Source of the DNA: Lenzites betulinus
Lineage: Eukaryota; Basidiomycota; Agaricomycetes; Polyporales; Polyporaceae
DNA: 64,000 nucleotides
Direction: 5' to 3'
Assembly: GCA_022264855.1 (NCBI GenBank)
Contig: JABYQU010000007.1
Coordinates: forward strand, 806,001-870,000
The notes beneath the pieces are model-generated. The model did not search any database, was not told the origin of the DNA, and saw only the letters and a program-made list of their open reading frames with translations. Every line of letters starts with the position of its first letter. Position 1 is the first letter of the stretch. Positions 44,657-55,900 of this stretch are shown piece after piece. The position numbers and the translations under genes are program-made.

Positions 44657-46391
44657 ATGACGTCGACGATAAACGCAGTCGGACTGAAGGCCCTGAAGCG
44701 CCCGGAACTACAGAAGCTCGCGAAGGTATGTAGTACTTTCCTGCGCGTCTTCGCGCCACTGAGACACAGGTGTTGATTTGTTTACCTGTCTTTAGACTCA
44801 TGGCGTCAAGGCGAACCTCAAAACTGAGGCCATGATCGCCCAGCTTCTGGCGCGCTTCCCCGGCGGAGTGCCGTTCGTTGCTTCATCTCACACCTTCGCA
44901 TATTCAAAGAATATCTGACGGGGACACTGCTAGGCTGGACGTGATTAAAGTCGAGGACGACGTGCGCGTGAACCCTGCGGACGAAGGCGCGTCTCAGGGG
45001 GTTAAGACAGACGAGCCACCCGTTTGTCCGAGCCCGAAGAAGAACGCTACGAAGGCCAAGGCTACGAAGAAGCGCCAGGCAAAAAGAAAGAGTGTGCCCG
45101 CAGAAGAACCAGCTGCTGTTGCACGATCGGGGCTAGGTGAGTCCACTCCCTTCGTTTCTGAGGCTGATCACTGACCTCCTTGGAAGCGATATCTGTGCCG
45201 CATACCGAGACCGGTCGCTCGTCACGATATGAACCCCGCCGTGCAGAAATGTCTGTGTCTATGCATGCTGAGCCCGCGGCTCGTGTAACCAGCTCAAGCA
45301 GGGCCCCCCACTCGTGAGTACCACAATACGCCAGGCTCATCCTACTAGCGTTAACAAGCTTGTGCTTTGGCCCGCAGGCCCATAACTCCTGTTCCACAAC
45401 CCGACACTGTCGCTGTCCCGTCTCAGCCCACCACTACGATGCCGTCCGTGTCCATACATGCCGCGCCCGTCCACGACCAAACAATGTCGACCGACGCCTT
45501 CGCATCCGGCCGCCCAGCCTGGGTCCCCGTACACGACCCCCACATGCCCCCCGACGCCGACGCAGGCTGGACACCATCCACCGCCCCTCCCAACCGCGCG
45601 CCCTCGCCCTCGCCCGCGCCCGCGCGCGCCGAGTCGGAGGAGCCGCGCGCGACCGAGGAGCAGGTGCGCACCGCCGTCGCCATCATCGCCGACATCTCGA
45701 AGAAGCACAAGGAGCGCTGGGCGGAGGTGAACGCGTTCGAGGAGTGCGTGGAGCGCGCCTGCAGGAGTGCGGCGAACCTGCGCACGCTCGTGCGGCAGGA
45801 GCGCGCGCAGCGCATACGCATGCATGATTATCTGGCGTATTGGAATCCTGGGGTGGGCTCGGAGTGGAAGGACGAGGAGATTTGGGATCGGGTGCGGCCG
45901 ACCCGGTTTGACGAGGAGGGGTGTGAGGTCGAGGTGCTGTCGGACGACGAGGATGCCTTTAGGGAGCAATTCCCGCTGTGAGTGTTCAGTGTCTGTTGTG
46001 TGGTGGGTGTATCGCTGAGACGACGTTTCTTGCAGACCGCCCGGGGCTAAGGCGACGGAGCTTATAGAGCGGCGACACGCATGCCGGCGGAACTCTCAAG
46101 ACCAGTGCGTTGCTACTGCTCCTACGATTTGTGTTGTTCTGATCTTCGGCGCACCGTAGGGACGTGCGTGTATCCGAGCTGCTCGACCTGACGGAGGATC
46201 GTAAGCTGAACCTCAACGGCAAGAAGCGTCGTCATGGCACTCCTGCTGAGAAACTGGACGAGTCGGAGGAACGCGAGCTGAAGAGAGCACGTCGACTGGC
46301 GACACCCGCCAAAGCGACGGGAAGAGTTGTGCCCACCGCAGCGATCCCGGTCCCAGTCCTAGGTGCAATCACCGAGGATAGTGAGTGCTAG
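44657..46391 (+). CDS. SAP-like/coiled-coil protein, paralogue C
   Basis: Exon 44657-44725 (MTSTINAVGLKALKRPELQK, LAK) and the next exon from 44796 (THGVKANLKTEAMIAQLLAR) form the same split SAP-like motif as paralogues A, B and D. Downstream are a Lys-rich segment (KKNATKAKATKKRQAKRKS) and a proline-rich linker. A coiled-coil region follows (about 45660-45840; TAVAIIADISKKHKERWAEV, then CRSAANLRTLVRQERAQ), then an acidic segment and a basic end (GKKRRHGTPAEK, ERELKRARR). Six or seven exons are needed. The third exon's start is uncertain: the best acceptor after the SAP-like exon is not clear, and an acceptor at 44955 is one that keeps frame. The rest of the splicing closes cleanly at 46391. 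Confidence 0.7.
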
Positions 46392-46804
46392 TGGATGGAA
46401 GAGAAACCTTCCTTAAGCGGGCGACTGTGGTCAAGAGGAGTGCTCACCTGTGCCCTGCCCTTTCGTGGCCGTAGTATTCGCATTCTTACCTTGTATCGAC
46501 TTACCTGTATCGATAGCAGCACATTGTAAAACATTTGGAACACCGTGTAGCCCGCCTCACCAACTGAAGGATCTACAACAAGGCATTCGGGGTCATCGGC
46601 AGCAGTCCTGACAATCTGAATCCAGCGATGCAGAGTGGTACAAGGTTACACAAACGTCGTAATGGGTCGTTACAGGTCGTTACAACAGATAAAGATACAC
46701 AAAATCCCTGCCGAGATGCCAGGCCAGTCAGCACGAGCATCGGAGACCGGTGAGAATTCACACTCGATACTTACTCGGGTATTTTCCAACAAACTGAACG
46801 CGGC
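46392..46804. other. Convergent spacer
   Basis: Between two converging genes. No coding frame. Confidence 0.5.
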
Positions 46805-47578
46805 TTAGCACTTCTCCTGCCCGTGGTGATGGCGGTGCTTGTGATACTTGCGTCCGACCCCACAACACTCGCACACCACTACACTCATTAGGATCATCCC
46901 CACGAAGCTCAGGATGACACCTGCGAGGACCATCCACAGCGCCGGGCCCCAATTCGCGACATAGTTGAACTCCGTGAGCGGCCCGATGCGGCTCTTGCCG
47001 ACGAGGATGAGCGCGAGATCGACGCCAAACACGACGAGGCCGACGAGGAGGTTGAGAATCGTCGTGATGAGCGAGATGATGCACATCGCGTGGGACTCGA
47101 GGAAGAGTGAGGTGAACACGCCGACGAACGCGAGCCCGGCTGCGACGAGGTGCAGCACGAGCAGCACGGTGACGGCCTTGTCGACGTCTTGCGCGATCGC
47201 GGGGAAGCCGGTGAGCTCGAGGACCTGGTCGGGGATCGTGTATCCGAGCATGGGCCCGAAGCACTCGCCGCCGCCCGGGGAGTCGAACGCGCCCTGGGCG
47301 CAGAGCCCCCACACGCCAAGCCGGAGCTGGGTCGCGACGGAGGTGACGGGCTGGTCCGGGTTGGTGGCGAAGGTGATGGTGAAGAGGTATATGCTCTTGA
47401 TGATGGGGAGCGAGAGGCCGACGAGGAGGAAGAGGATGAAGGAGGCGAGGAGGACGGCGCACGTTGCAAGCGAGATGCCCAGATGCCTGGCGAGCGGGCG
47501 CGGGTGCCGCCTCTTCCTGACCCCGTCCTGCGAGTCGCTGTCACGGCGGCGGCGGGTGCAACACAGGATGGGTGCCAT
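46805..47578 (-). CDS. PalI/Rim9-SUR7 family membrane protein (257 aa, single exon)
   Basis: One uninterrupted frame encodes a basic cytosolic start (CCTRRRRDSDSQDGVRKRRH) and four membrane segments. The first (ISLATCAVLLASFILFLLVG) is followed by an extracellular loop with RLGVWGLCAQG, the GxWGxC signature of the SUR7/PalI family. The end is Cys- and His-rich (VVCECCGVG, KYHKHRHHHGQEKC). Family members sit in the plasma membrane; Rim9/PalI assists the alkaline-pH sensing Rim/Pal pathway and SUR7 marks eisosome patches. Which of these applies here cannot be told. Being intronless is notable beside its intron-rich neighbours. Confidence 0.88.
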   Translation of the reverse strand: MAPILCCTRRRRDSDSQDGVRKRRHPRPLARHLGISLATCAVLLASFILFLLVGLSLPIIKSIYLFTITFATNPDQPVTSVATQLRLGVWGLCAQGAFDSPGGGECFGPMLGYTIPDQVLELTGFPAIAQDVDKAVTVLLVLHLVAAGLAFVGVFTSLFLESHAMCIISLITTILNLLVGLVVFGVDLALILVGKSRIGPLTEFNYVANWGPALWMVLAGVILSFVGMILMSVVVCECCGVGRKYHKHRHHHGQEKC

Positions 47579-48717
47579 CGCAGGTAGTCGTCGTCGTCCG
47601 TGGGCAGGCGGGCGTCGTGGCGCGGTGAGAGAGCAGAGCGAAGCGACGTGCGCACGTTTTCAGTAGTGACTGTAGCCGAAGCTTCCCTGAAGCCCGGTCG
47701 AGGTCACTTGAGGAGACGGCATCAAGCCATCGCTTGATTTAGTTGCGGTCTCTGAAGACTGTCGAAGAGAGCAGACCGAGAGCGGACATGGTGTCTGGTG
47801 GCATGAGGCAGATGTCGAGAGCAAAGTCCAGTTAGAAGTACGCGTACGCAGCGATTCGGATGGAGCAGAGGAGGAGGATTAATATACACGAGGCTTACAA
47901 GTGCTGTAGACGCGTAGACCCTTCATGCGGCTTGATCGACATTAATTAAAATTAGTGACGCAAGTCGGGCGTTTTATAATTGTAGTTTTAAGTGATACCG
48001 AGGAATAATTTGAAGACTGCGCCAGCGCCGCGACGGAGGCTGATAGGCCCGCAATAGGTTTCTCTTGAACGCCTCTCTGACTTGCGCCCGTACTGCTTTC
48101 AGCCGCCGGAAACATTCCAGAGCTCACCAAAGACAGCGATGCATGACTTACAGAACGCACCAATTTACGCTCAGGTAGTACGATGGTAAGCTCGCCTACG
48201 TATCATGCACGCTAAATTGCTCGCAGTCAGTACAACGTGGCAGTTTTCGGACGTCGTACATGTTGCAATCTTCTCTACCGCCTTCGTCACTGACGCGCTG
48301 TTCGCAATGTTCACGTTTTTGAAAGGCCTAAAAGCTCTCCTGAAGGTATGTCGATGGTCTTGGGATTGCCACGGTGACTTGTCCCGCTACGTATTTTCTT
48401 GCTGTGCACCATGACGGTACATGTTCGCAAAGCCGCCATCGACCCTCGTTCGCTTCCTGAAATTTCAAGTCGTTTGCGGTAATGTGTCGTGTAACCTGGT
48501 CGCTGGTTCTCCTGTTCTTCCTCAGTCCAAGGCGATACTGAACAGCGACCTGATACATTCATTCTCTGCTCGGTCATGAGACATACACGTCTTACAGAAA
48601 GGGCGGCCCTACGCCTTGGAAATCAAGAGAATACAGGAGAAGATACAACACATACAACACAACATCAGGTGGGTTTGTCCTGTCTCGGCAACCCTAGGAT
48701 GGCTCTTCGTTGCCCGG
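47579..48717. other. Intergenic; possible unrecognised exon near 48230
   Basis: A plus-strand frame at 48230-48345 (TWQFSDVVHVAIFSTAFVTD) with a good downstream donor could be an exon of an unidentified gene, but I could not close a full model. Confidence 0.3.
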
Positions 48718-49883
48718 TCAGATATGGTACGCCTCCCGCCGCCGGGTGCGCCTGGCGGGCGACGCTTCTTGGTCTTCATCGCGCGCCCGTCGCTTGCCCT
48801 TCGTGGGGGTCTCCGACCTTCAGAGGTATGGTGAGTGTTTTGTACTCCACAAGAGCTGACCACTCTTACCGGATGTATTCAGCTTCTTCGTAGGCGAACC
48901 GGGCGGCCTTAACCAGTCCCTCACTGCCCTCCCCGCGGTGTATCTCTCCAAGGTGGGTGTCCACCTCTTCCTCCGAAGCGTTCGACGGCGCAGTAGCCAA
49001 CGCCAGACTCAGACCAGTCGAAAGGAAAGCGTCATCGCCTGTGGCATCTTTCACTCCGCCGGCGTTGTCGCGGACCCTCTGCCAAAGCCACTCTGGGACA
49101 GGCTGGAGGGTAGGTACGTTGCTATCCTCCTCTGCGTTGGGCGCACGTATCAGCCACCAACTCTCTCACCGAAATAGCTTGCGCACCTGGTTTAGGATAC
49201 ACCTTCCCGGGCTTCCACGGCGAAGCCGGGCCTTCAAAATCTACCCGCGCCGGTGTGAGCTAGTGCAATGCTCCGAGGACGACGCGACTCACCGGAACTA
49301 GCATCCGAAGAGCTCGACTCATCAATATCGTTCCACTGCTCTGCAGCTAGTTCCCGAGCTCGTTCAGAGAGCTGGTACACCCCGCGGTACGAAAATACAT
49401 TCGTTCCAACTCCCATATCGATCATGGGTGTCTCCTGGGTAGTCGCGCCCGCGACCGCTGCGCGCAACGCAATGACCCGCCTACTCCGTCGGAGCGGGGC
49501 CGTCTCGTTGCTGGTGGAGGCCCCTGCAGGAGCCTCGGTTGGCTTCGACGATATCGAGGGATTCTGGGGGCTGCGTCGCGCGGGAGGATGTTCAATGGGA
49601 CGCAGTGTGGCTGCCGACGCGGGTGGGACGTACCAGGGAAACTTCAAGGGTTGCTTGATGGCCAGTAGGTCTTTAATTATCTGCGCAGTTGTGCTGTTTG
49701 CTTTCACACCGTTGCACTGCAGGAAGGGGGACGTCAGCTCACGCGTACCCTCGCGCACGACCGCACGGCGGGCGGCGGCCACAACGCGCGACGCACCTTG
49801 GCGACCTCTTGGAGGCCAGCGCGGGTAAGGGCCTGCAGTGCGGCCTTATCCATCGTGGGTAGAGGCTTTGAGTTGGTAGGCAT
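48718..49883 (-). CDS. SAP-like protein, paralogue D, lacking the coiled coil (308 aa)
   Basis: Exons 49797-49883, 49293-49716, 49187-49240, 48870-49131 and 48718-48817 give 309 codons with the same intron phases as paralogue B. The N-terminus (ALQALTRAGLQEVAK, NGVKANSTTAQIIKDLLAIK) and the tail (KGKRRARDEDQEASPARRTR) are close to B. The fourth exon is 262 nt against 520 nt in B. The 258-nt difference removes 86 codons in frame and takes away the whole coiled coil and the GTWT motif, so DDAFLSTGLSLALATAPS joins directly to NASEEEVDTHLGE. The protein keeps its putative nucleic-acid-binding and basic ends. Confidence 0.82.
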
Positions 49884-50340
49884 TGTGTGATGGTAGGTAG
49901 AAGGGTGAGGATGGAGGGAGAGGGTGGAGGGAGGAGAGGTAGTGGCTGAGAGCGGAATGGGAATCGGAGCACAGACGCGCAGCGGGGTTTGCCGAACCTG
50001 CCGACCGTACACCCTTTATTTCAACCTCCTCACCCTCCTGGAGGACTCTCGATATCACGGTACGCTCTCAACCATAATATCAGCCGATAAAATATCTGAT
50101 TTATGTGCTACGAGTAGAGCGAAACAGTGCGGGGAGTGGCACCGGCCGGGGGCACGTGAAGCGGTTCAACTCGCCCACCGCGCGGTTTGGTGTGATTCTC
50201 TCAACTCGCGCTGTTATTTCGCGCGTTACTGGTGCATATATTTCGCATCCTGCTCACTCTTGGGCACTTTACGCGTGTCAAGACGCGGTGTAAACAGGAC
50301 GCGTCGTTATCACGTGATCGGGAGTGGCTCACATCACGTG
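48718..50340 (-). repeat. Right arm of SAP-like inverted duplication
   Basis: Reverse-complement counterpart of 37300-39168, covering paralogue D and about 450 bp of its promoter. Beyond 50340 and below 48718 the two loci no longer match. Confidence 0.85.
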
Positions 50341-51052
50341 TGGTGAGGTTCGGGATGGCCGTCAAGTCAATCGTACATCAGCATTAGGTACGTGTACGAG
50401 CTTACTGTAGTAACTTTGTTGTGAGTGTTACTGACTCTTCATGTCGTGCGATGGACCCGATCTGATATGTAGTACTAGTAACTTGCCTGAAGTCCGCTAG
50501 TACACGGTCCCACGGTCCCAGCCCCCCTCACGAAAACATGTAGTAGGATCCCTGACCGCTCACTTCAACTTCACTTCCCCATTTACAACTGAATATTTTT
50601 TGCTATTGCTCAGGCTCGAAGCATGCAACAGAGTCTGTCTCAAGCCCGTCGATTTTGGGCATTTCTATTCTCGCGATGAGCTGATTTTCCCGTTGGGCTA
50701 TAATATTGCGTCGCCCAAACAGTGGAGGTTTTTGTGACTTTAAGATGTGTACGAATACCCAACGTTGGACACTGTGTTCGATGAGGAGTCGGACGGAATA
50801 TTGTGGATTGCTTTGGCTGTGTGTTACCGTGTAATCGTCCGGCTAACCTATTAAACAGGCGAGTCTAGACCGAGCGATACACAACTGACTCGTTCCGCTA
50901 TCATCAGCACTGGCCGATACGATCCGCGAAGGTAGCACTACATACGTCTTACCGCCCTCACAACAACTGTCATCCAAAAAGGTATCAATAAGTCTTCGTC
51001 AAACGATGTCGCTCGCTAAAGCATGCCGCTATAATTGGCCACAGTCGCGACC
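50341..51052. other. Intergenic, no gene seen
   Basis: AT-richer spacer and promoter of the flavin oxidase. Only short frames. Confidence 0.5.
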
Positions 51053-52737
51053 ATGACCGTATCGCAAGATAGCGCTGTGCTCGTCGTTGGTGCAGGATGT
51101 TTCGGACTGTCCACGGCGTATCATCTCCTGAAGCGGGGCTACAAGAATGTAACGGTGATCGATAGATCGCCCGAGCTTCCAGCACCCGACGCTGCCAGTA
51201 CAGACATCAACAAAAGTAAGGTTCCTTCAATATGTTTATATATTCTGTCCATGCTCATCGAGTCAATCTATCAGTCGTCAGGAGCTCGTATGCTGACATA
51301 TACTATGCGCAGCTGGCCCGCGACGCCATCGCAGCTTGGAAGAACGCGGAGGAATGGGGAGACACATATCATGAGTATGAGGCAGTGCCCCTCCGAGTCG
51401 GCACATTCCGCTCATTCACCACTTTGTGTTTCTCTAGGTCTGGTGTTTACTGCCCTCTGCAACTGGGAGAAGCATATACAGATAAGGCCTACGAGAATGA
51501 CGTCGTCCTCGGCGCGCGCGTCGAGCATCTGTCTGACCCCGACGCCGCCCGCAACGTCTTCCCTCCGAGCATCAGCGTTGCGATCCCCGAACATACGCGG
51601 GGATACCTCAACCGCGACGGAGGCTGGGCCTTCGCATCTCAGGGAATACGGCACCTGATGGAAAAAGTATCGTCCCTTGGAGGGAAGATCGTCCCAGGAA
51701 AAGCGGTGGCAGAGCTCCTGAAGGAAGACACGAAGACGGTTGGAGTGCGATGCGAAGATGGGACCATCTTCGAGGCGGACCTCACGGTGCTCGCCGTGGG
51801 CTCGTGGACGGCTTCCACGTTCCCAGAGGTGTCGTTGCAAACACAGTGTCTAGCAACAGGGTTTGTCGGTCGTGTTCTCTGCAGCCTTTCATTGCGATGA
51901 GTTTACGTGATTGTATAGGCAAACAGTTGCAATGCTCCAGCTCACGCCAGAGGAGGGCGACCAGTATCGCGACTGCCCCGTATTTCTCAATTTCGCTACG
52001 GGGTTCTACATGTTCCCGGTAAGTCATGCTCGTAGTGGTCTCATGCTGTTCTCCAATCATGATCCTGACGCGCACTTGAAAGCCTAACGAGGACAACATC
52101 GTGAAGATGGCTATTCACGACGGCGGTTACACGCAGACCTTGGAGGACACGAAGTCAGGCAAACCCGTATCCACTCCGCGCACGATCGTGTCGCACGGGC
52201 GCGAGGGCCTCCGGATACCCAAGCCGGCGCTGCAGAAGCTCAGATCGGAGCTTGCTCAGGTATATCCAGAGTTGGCGAAGAAACCGTTCGTCTCAACTCG
52301 GCTTTGCTGGTGCGTCCCGCGTGCTGCAGTCTATCAACGCACGAGCCCTGGACCTGATATCGTCGATGGCAGGTACACGGACTCACCGGACGAGAATTGG
52401 CTGATCGGGTATCACCCGAACGACCAGAACCTTGTGTTTGCGACCGCGGGTAGTGGTCATGCCTTTAAGGTATGCGTATCGAGTTCGAGTTGTTGACATC
52501 TGTGGGGAATAGAGAACTGACCATCGCACTTCATAGTTCTTGCCTGTGATCGGAGGCCTCGTCGCCGACGCCATCGAAGGCAAGCTGCCTGCAGACGTTG
52601 CAAGCCGGTTCGCGGTAGATCGCCCGTATGCAACGAAAGACGGCGTGGTGGAACCAGAGATTCGATACAATCCTCCGGCGGAGCTTGTCGTCGAGCAGCT
52701 GTGCGAGCCTAGCGACCTTGAGCCCGTATTTGCATAG
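51053..52737 (+). CDS. FAD-dependent amine oxidase, sarcosine / fructosyl-amine oxidase type
   Basis: The N-terminal nucleotide-binding fold VLVVGAGCFGLSTAYHLLKR ends in the acidic VIDR. Later segments include RSSYADIYYAQLARDA, the FAD-side ADLTVLAVGSWT, STRLCWYTDSPDENWLIG and ATAGSGHAFKFLP. In the monomeric sarcosine oxidase, fructosyl-amino-acid oxidase and pipecolate oxidase family the Cys of the LCW-YT-SPD motif carries covalent FAD; it is present here and is split by an intron. The enzymes oxidise secondary amines to imines with release of hydrogen peroxide. About seven exons close at the TAG at 52735-52737. The exact amine substrate is not decided by sequence. Confidence 0.88.
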
Positions 52738-52943
52738 CATGTTCTAAAACCACAGTAGAGGAGACGTTGAGGGCGTGATTGTTAGTTTGCAGTCTATCCA
52801 TTACGTATCATATGTATACAAATGCAGCACTTCTACGTGTACTTTTTGATCGCAAGAAAGCAATCGCAAGCGTCAAGATCAGTCCCTAAAGCAGGGTTGC
52901 TGCGATACTTGCGGGGTTCCGTTCGCGCAGGGGCGAAATAATT

Positions 52944-55900
52944 CTAAGCACGGAAACCGACCCACTCGCGCCACGACTTGACTTCCGAGGGTATCCGGTC
53001 TTCGGTGTATCCCCTCAGGCCACCTTCAGGGAGTTTCTTCGCCAGACTCTCGACGAAGAGTTGGGCACAACGGGCGTTGTTTAGTAGGGGGAGGCCGAAG
53101 TCCACAGCATTCCTGATGGATAAAGTTAGTGTCATGATCTCTTATCGAGCTAAGAAAAGAGAACGTACCGGCGAGCGACATAGTCCTCATCCGTGGCGTC
53201 CTTTCCGCGGGCCTTCGCGAGGTTGATGACGCACTCGATGTCGTACTCATCGAACACTTCACGGAGCTTGCGCTTGTCTGTTTTGGGGAAGAAGATCTTC
53301 TTTGCCGACACGAAGGGGATCGAGTTCAGGAACTCCTCGACGACGGGCGACGAGCAGTACAGCTTGAAACCGAGCTCAAGCAGGGTCTTCGCGATGGTCC
53401 GCATCTCCGGCTTGGTGACGTCGCCGCCGATGAGCACGCCCGTGTTCGGGCGCGGCTTCTTGAAACCGGTCGTGCTCAGCAGGGACGCCCAGTACGCCTC
53501 CTGCACGTCCCGGCCGAAGCTCGCGACCTCGCCGGTACTCGCCATCTCTGCCACAATCAATGCAATTTAGCTCGGCGCATGTGGCGCAAGATGGGAAGCG
53601 CGACTTACCGACACCGAGGAAGGGATCCGCGCCCGCGAGACGGGTCCAGGAGAACTGCGAGACCTTGATCGCGGTGTAATCACGCTTCTCGGCCATGACG
53701 TCCACCGGTTCAGGCACATCCTGGCCCACGATAGCGGCGGTGGCGGCATCGATGAAGTTCCGCCCGAGGACCTTCGACACGAAGGGGAAGGAGCGCGACG
53801 CGCGGAGGTTGCACTCGATAACCTTGAACTCGGCCGGCGCACCGGGGGTGGCGGACGCCTTGCGGATGACCTGCATGTTGTACGGGCCGGAGATCTCGAA
53901 TGCGGCGGCGACCTTCTCCGCGATCTGTTTGAGGTGCAGCATCTCGTCATCAGTGAGCGAGAAGGGCGGCAGTACGAGCGTTGCGTCGCCGGAGTGGACA
54001 CCGGCGTTCTCGACGTGCTCGGAGACGGCGTGGAGGAGTAGGCGACCTTGATGCGCGACAGCGTCGACATCGATCTCCTGGGCGTCGTCGATGAACTTCG
54101 TGATGACGACGGGGTGAAGCGGGGAGACGTCGGCAGCAGCGGACAGGTTGTACTCGAGCGAGGACTCTTCGTAGACGACGTTCATAGCAGCGCCGGAAAG
54201 AACGTAAGAAGGCCGGATAAGGACGGGGTAGCCCACGCGGTTGGCAAACTCCTTTGCCGCATCAACAGAGGTGACCTCCGTCCACTCAGGTTGGTCGACG
54301 CCAATGCTGTCAAGAATGGAAGAGAACTTGTGACGGTCCTCCGCGCAATCAATCTTGTCGGGATCCGTACCAAGAACGGTCACGCCGGTCTGCTTGAGAC
54401 GAAGCGCGATGTTCTGTGGCAATTGACCTGCAGCGATGTGAGACAAGGTTACTCTGAGTCGATCATGATGGGCGACATACCTCCGACGCTGACGATGACA
54501 CCTTGAGACTGCTCGAGCTCGTAGATATCCATCACACGCTCGAAGCCGAGCTCCTCGAAATAGAGGCGGTCGGCCTCGTCGAAGTCGGTGGAGACCGTCT
54601 CCGGGTTGTAGTTGATCATGATCGTGCGCTTGCCCATTTCACGGAGCTTACGCGCGCAAGTGACCGCGCACCAGTCGAACTCGACGCTGCTACCGATGCG
54701 GTACACGCCGCTACCGAGGACCATGGTGCCATGCTCGTCGAACTTGACGTCGTGCTCGGACGCATTGTACGTAGTGTACAAGTAGTTCGTGTGCGCGGGA
54801 TATTCGGCCGCGAGGGTGTCGATCCGCTTGACGAAGGGTGTGATGCCGAGCGACTTGCGGTGTGCACGGATAGCGAGTTCGTCCGAAGAGACAAGGTCAG
54901 CAATATGGGGGTCCGAGAAACCCATACGCTTAGCACGCTGCATGAGCTCCTTGTCGATGGCCTCGAGGGAACCGGCAGCTTTGAGCGCATATACGGTGTT
55001 GACGATGTTCTCGATTTTGTAGAGGAACCACTTCGAAGGAACGTCAGTCAAACGTGTGCCATACGAAGTACTCACGACACTTACCTTGTCGATCTTCGTC
55101 AGGTCGTGTAGCATGTCAACCGTGTACTTCTTGTTGAACATCGCGTAGGCAATGGCGAACAACCGCATGTCCGTAGGCTTGCTCAGCGCATTGTCAAGGT
55201 CCTCAGGCTGGATGTACGCCTCGAAGCCCTTCCAGCGCGGGTCGACCTGGCGGATGGCCTTCTGAAGTGACTCCTCGAACGTGCGACCGATAGCCATAAC
55301 CTCTCCGACGGACTTCATGGCCGAGCCAACCTCGCGGTTGACCGCGGAGAACTTGGCAAGATCCCACTTGGGGATCTTCGTGACGATGTAGTCCAGAGAA
55401 GGCTCGAAACATGCCGTGGTTGTCTTCGTGACCGCGTTGGGCAGCTCAGGGAGAGTGTGGCCTAGCGCAATCTTAGCAGCGGTGTATGCGAGGGGGTAAC
55501 CTGTAGCCTTAGACGCGAGAGCACTGTCACATACAGATACGGATCAATCACCAGTGACAGGTCAAGTGAATATGAATAGCGCACCTGGACCGACTCAACC
55601 GGGCGTTGACCTCGATGACGCAGTACTCGCGTGACGTCGGGTTCAGCGCGTATTGAATGTTGCATTCCCCGATGACGCCCAGGTGCCGGATTACCTTGAG
55701 AGCAGCAGACCGAAGCATGTGGTACTCGTCGTCGGGCAGAGTTTGCGACGGCGCCACGACGATGGAGTCCCCCGTATGAGTGCCGAGCGGGTCAAAGTTC
55801 TCCATGTTGCAGCAGATGATCGTGTTCTGAAGATCCGTGAGCGTTGGAAAAACATTCCTGGTGGAGTACAACTTACGTCTGCGGCATCCCGCACGACTTC

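Noticed and set aside
45423..45969. Overlapping frames on both strands in paralogue C
   Set aside because: High GC content in the proline/alanine-rich linker opens all frames. Only the frame that splices to the SAP-like exons is supported.
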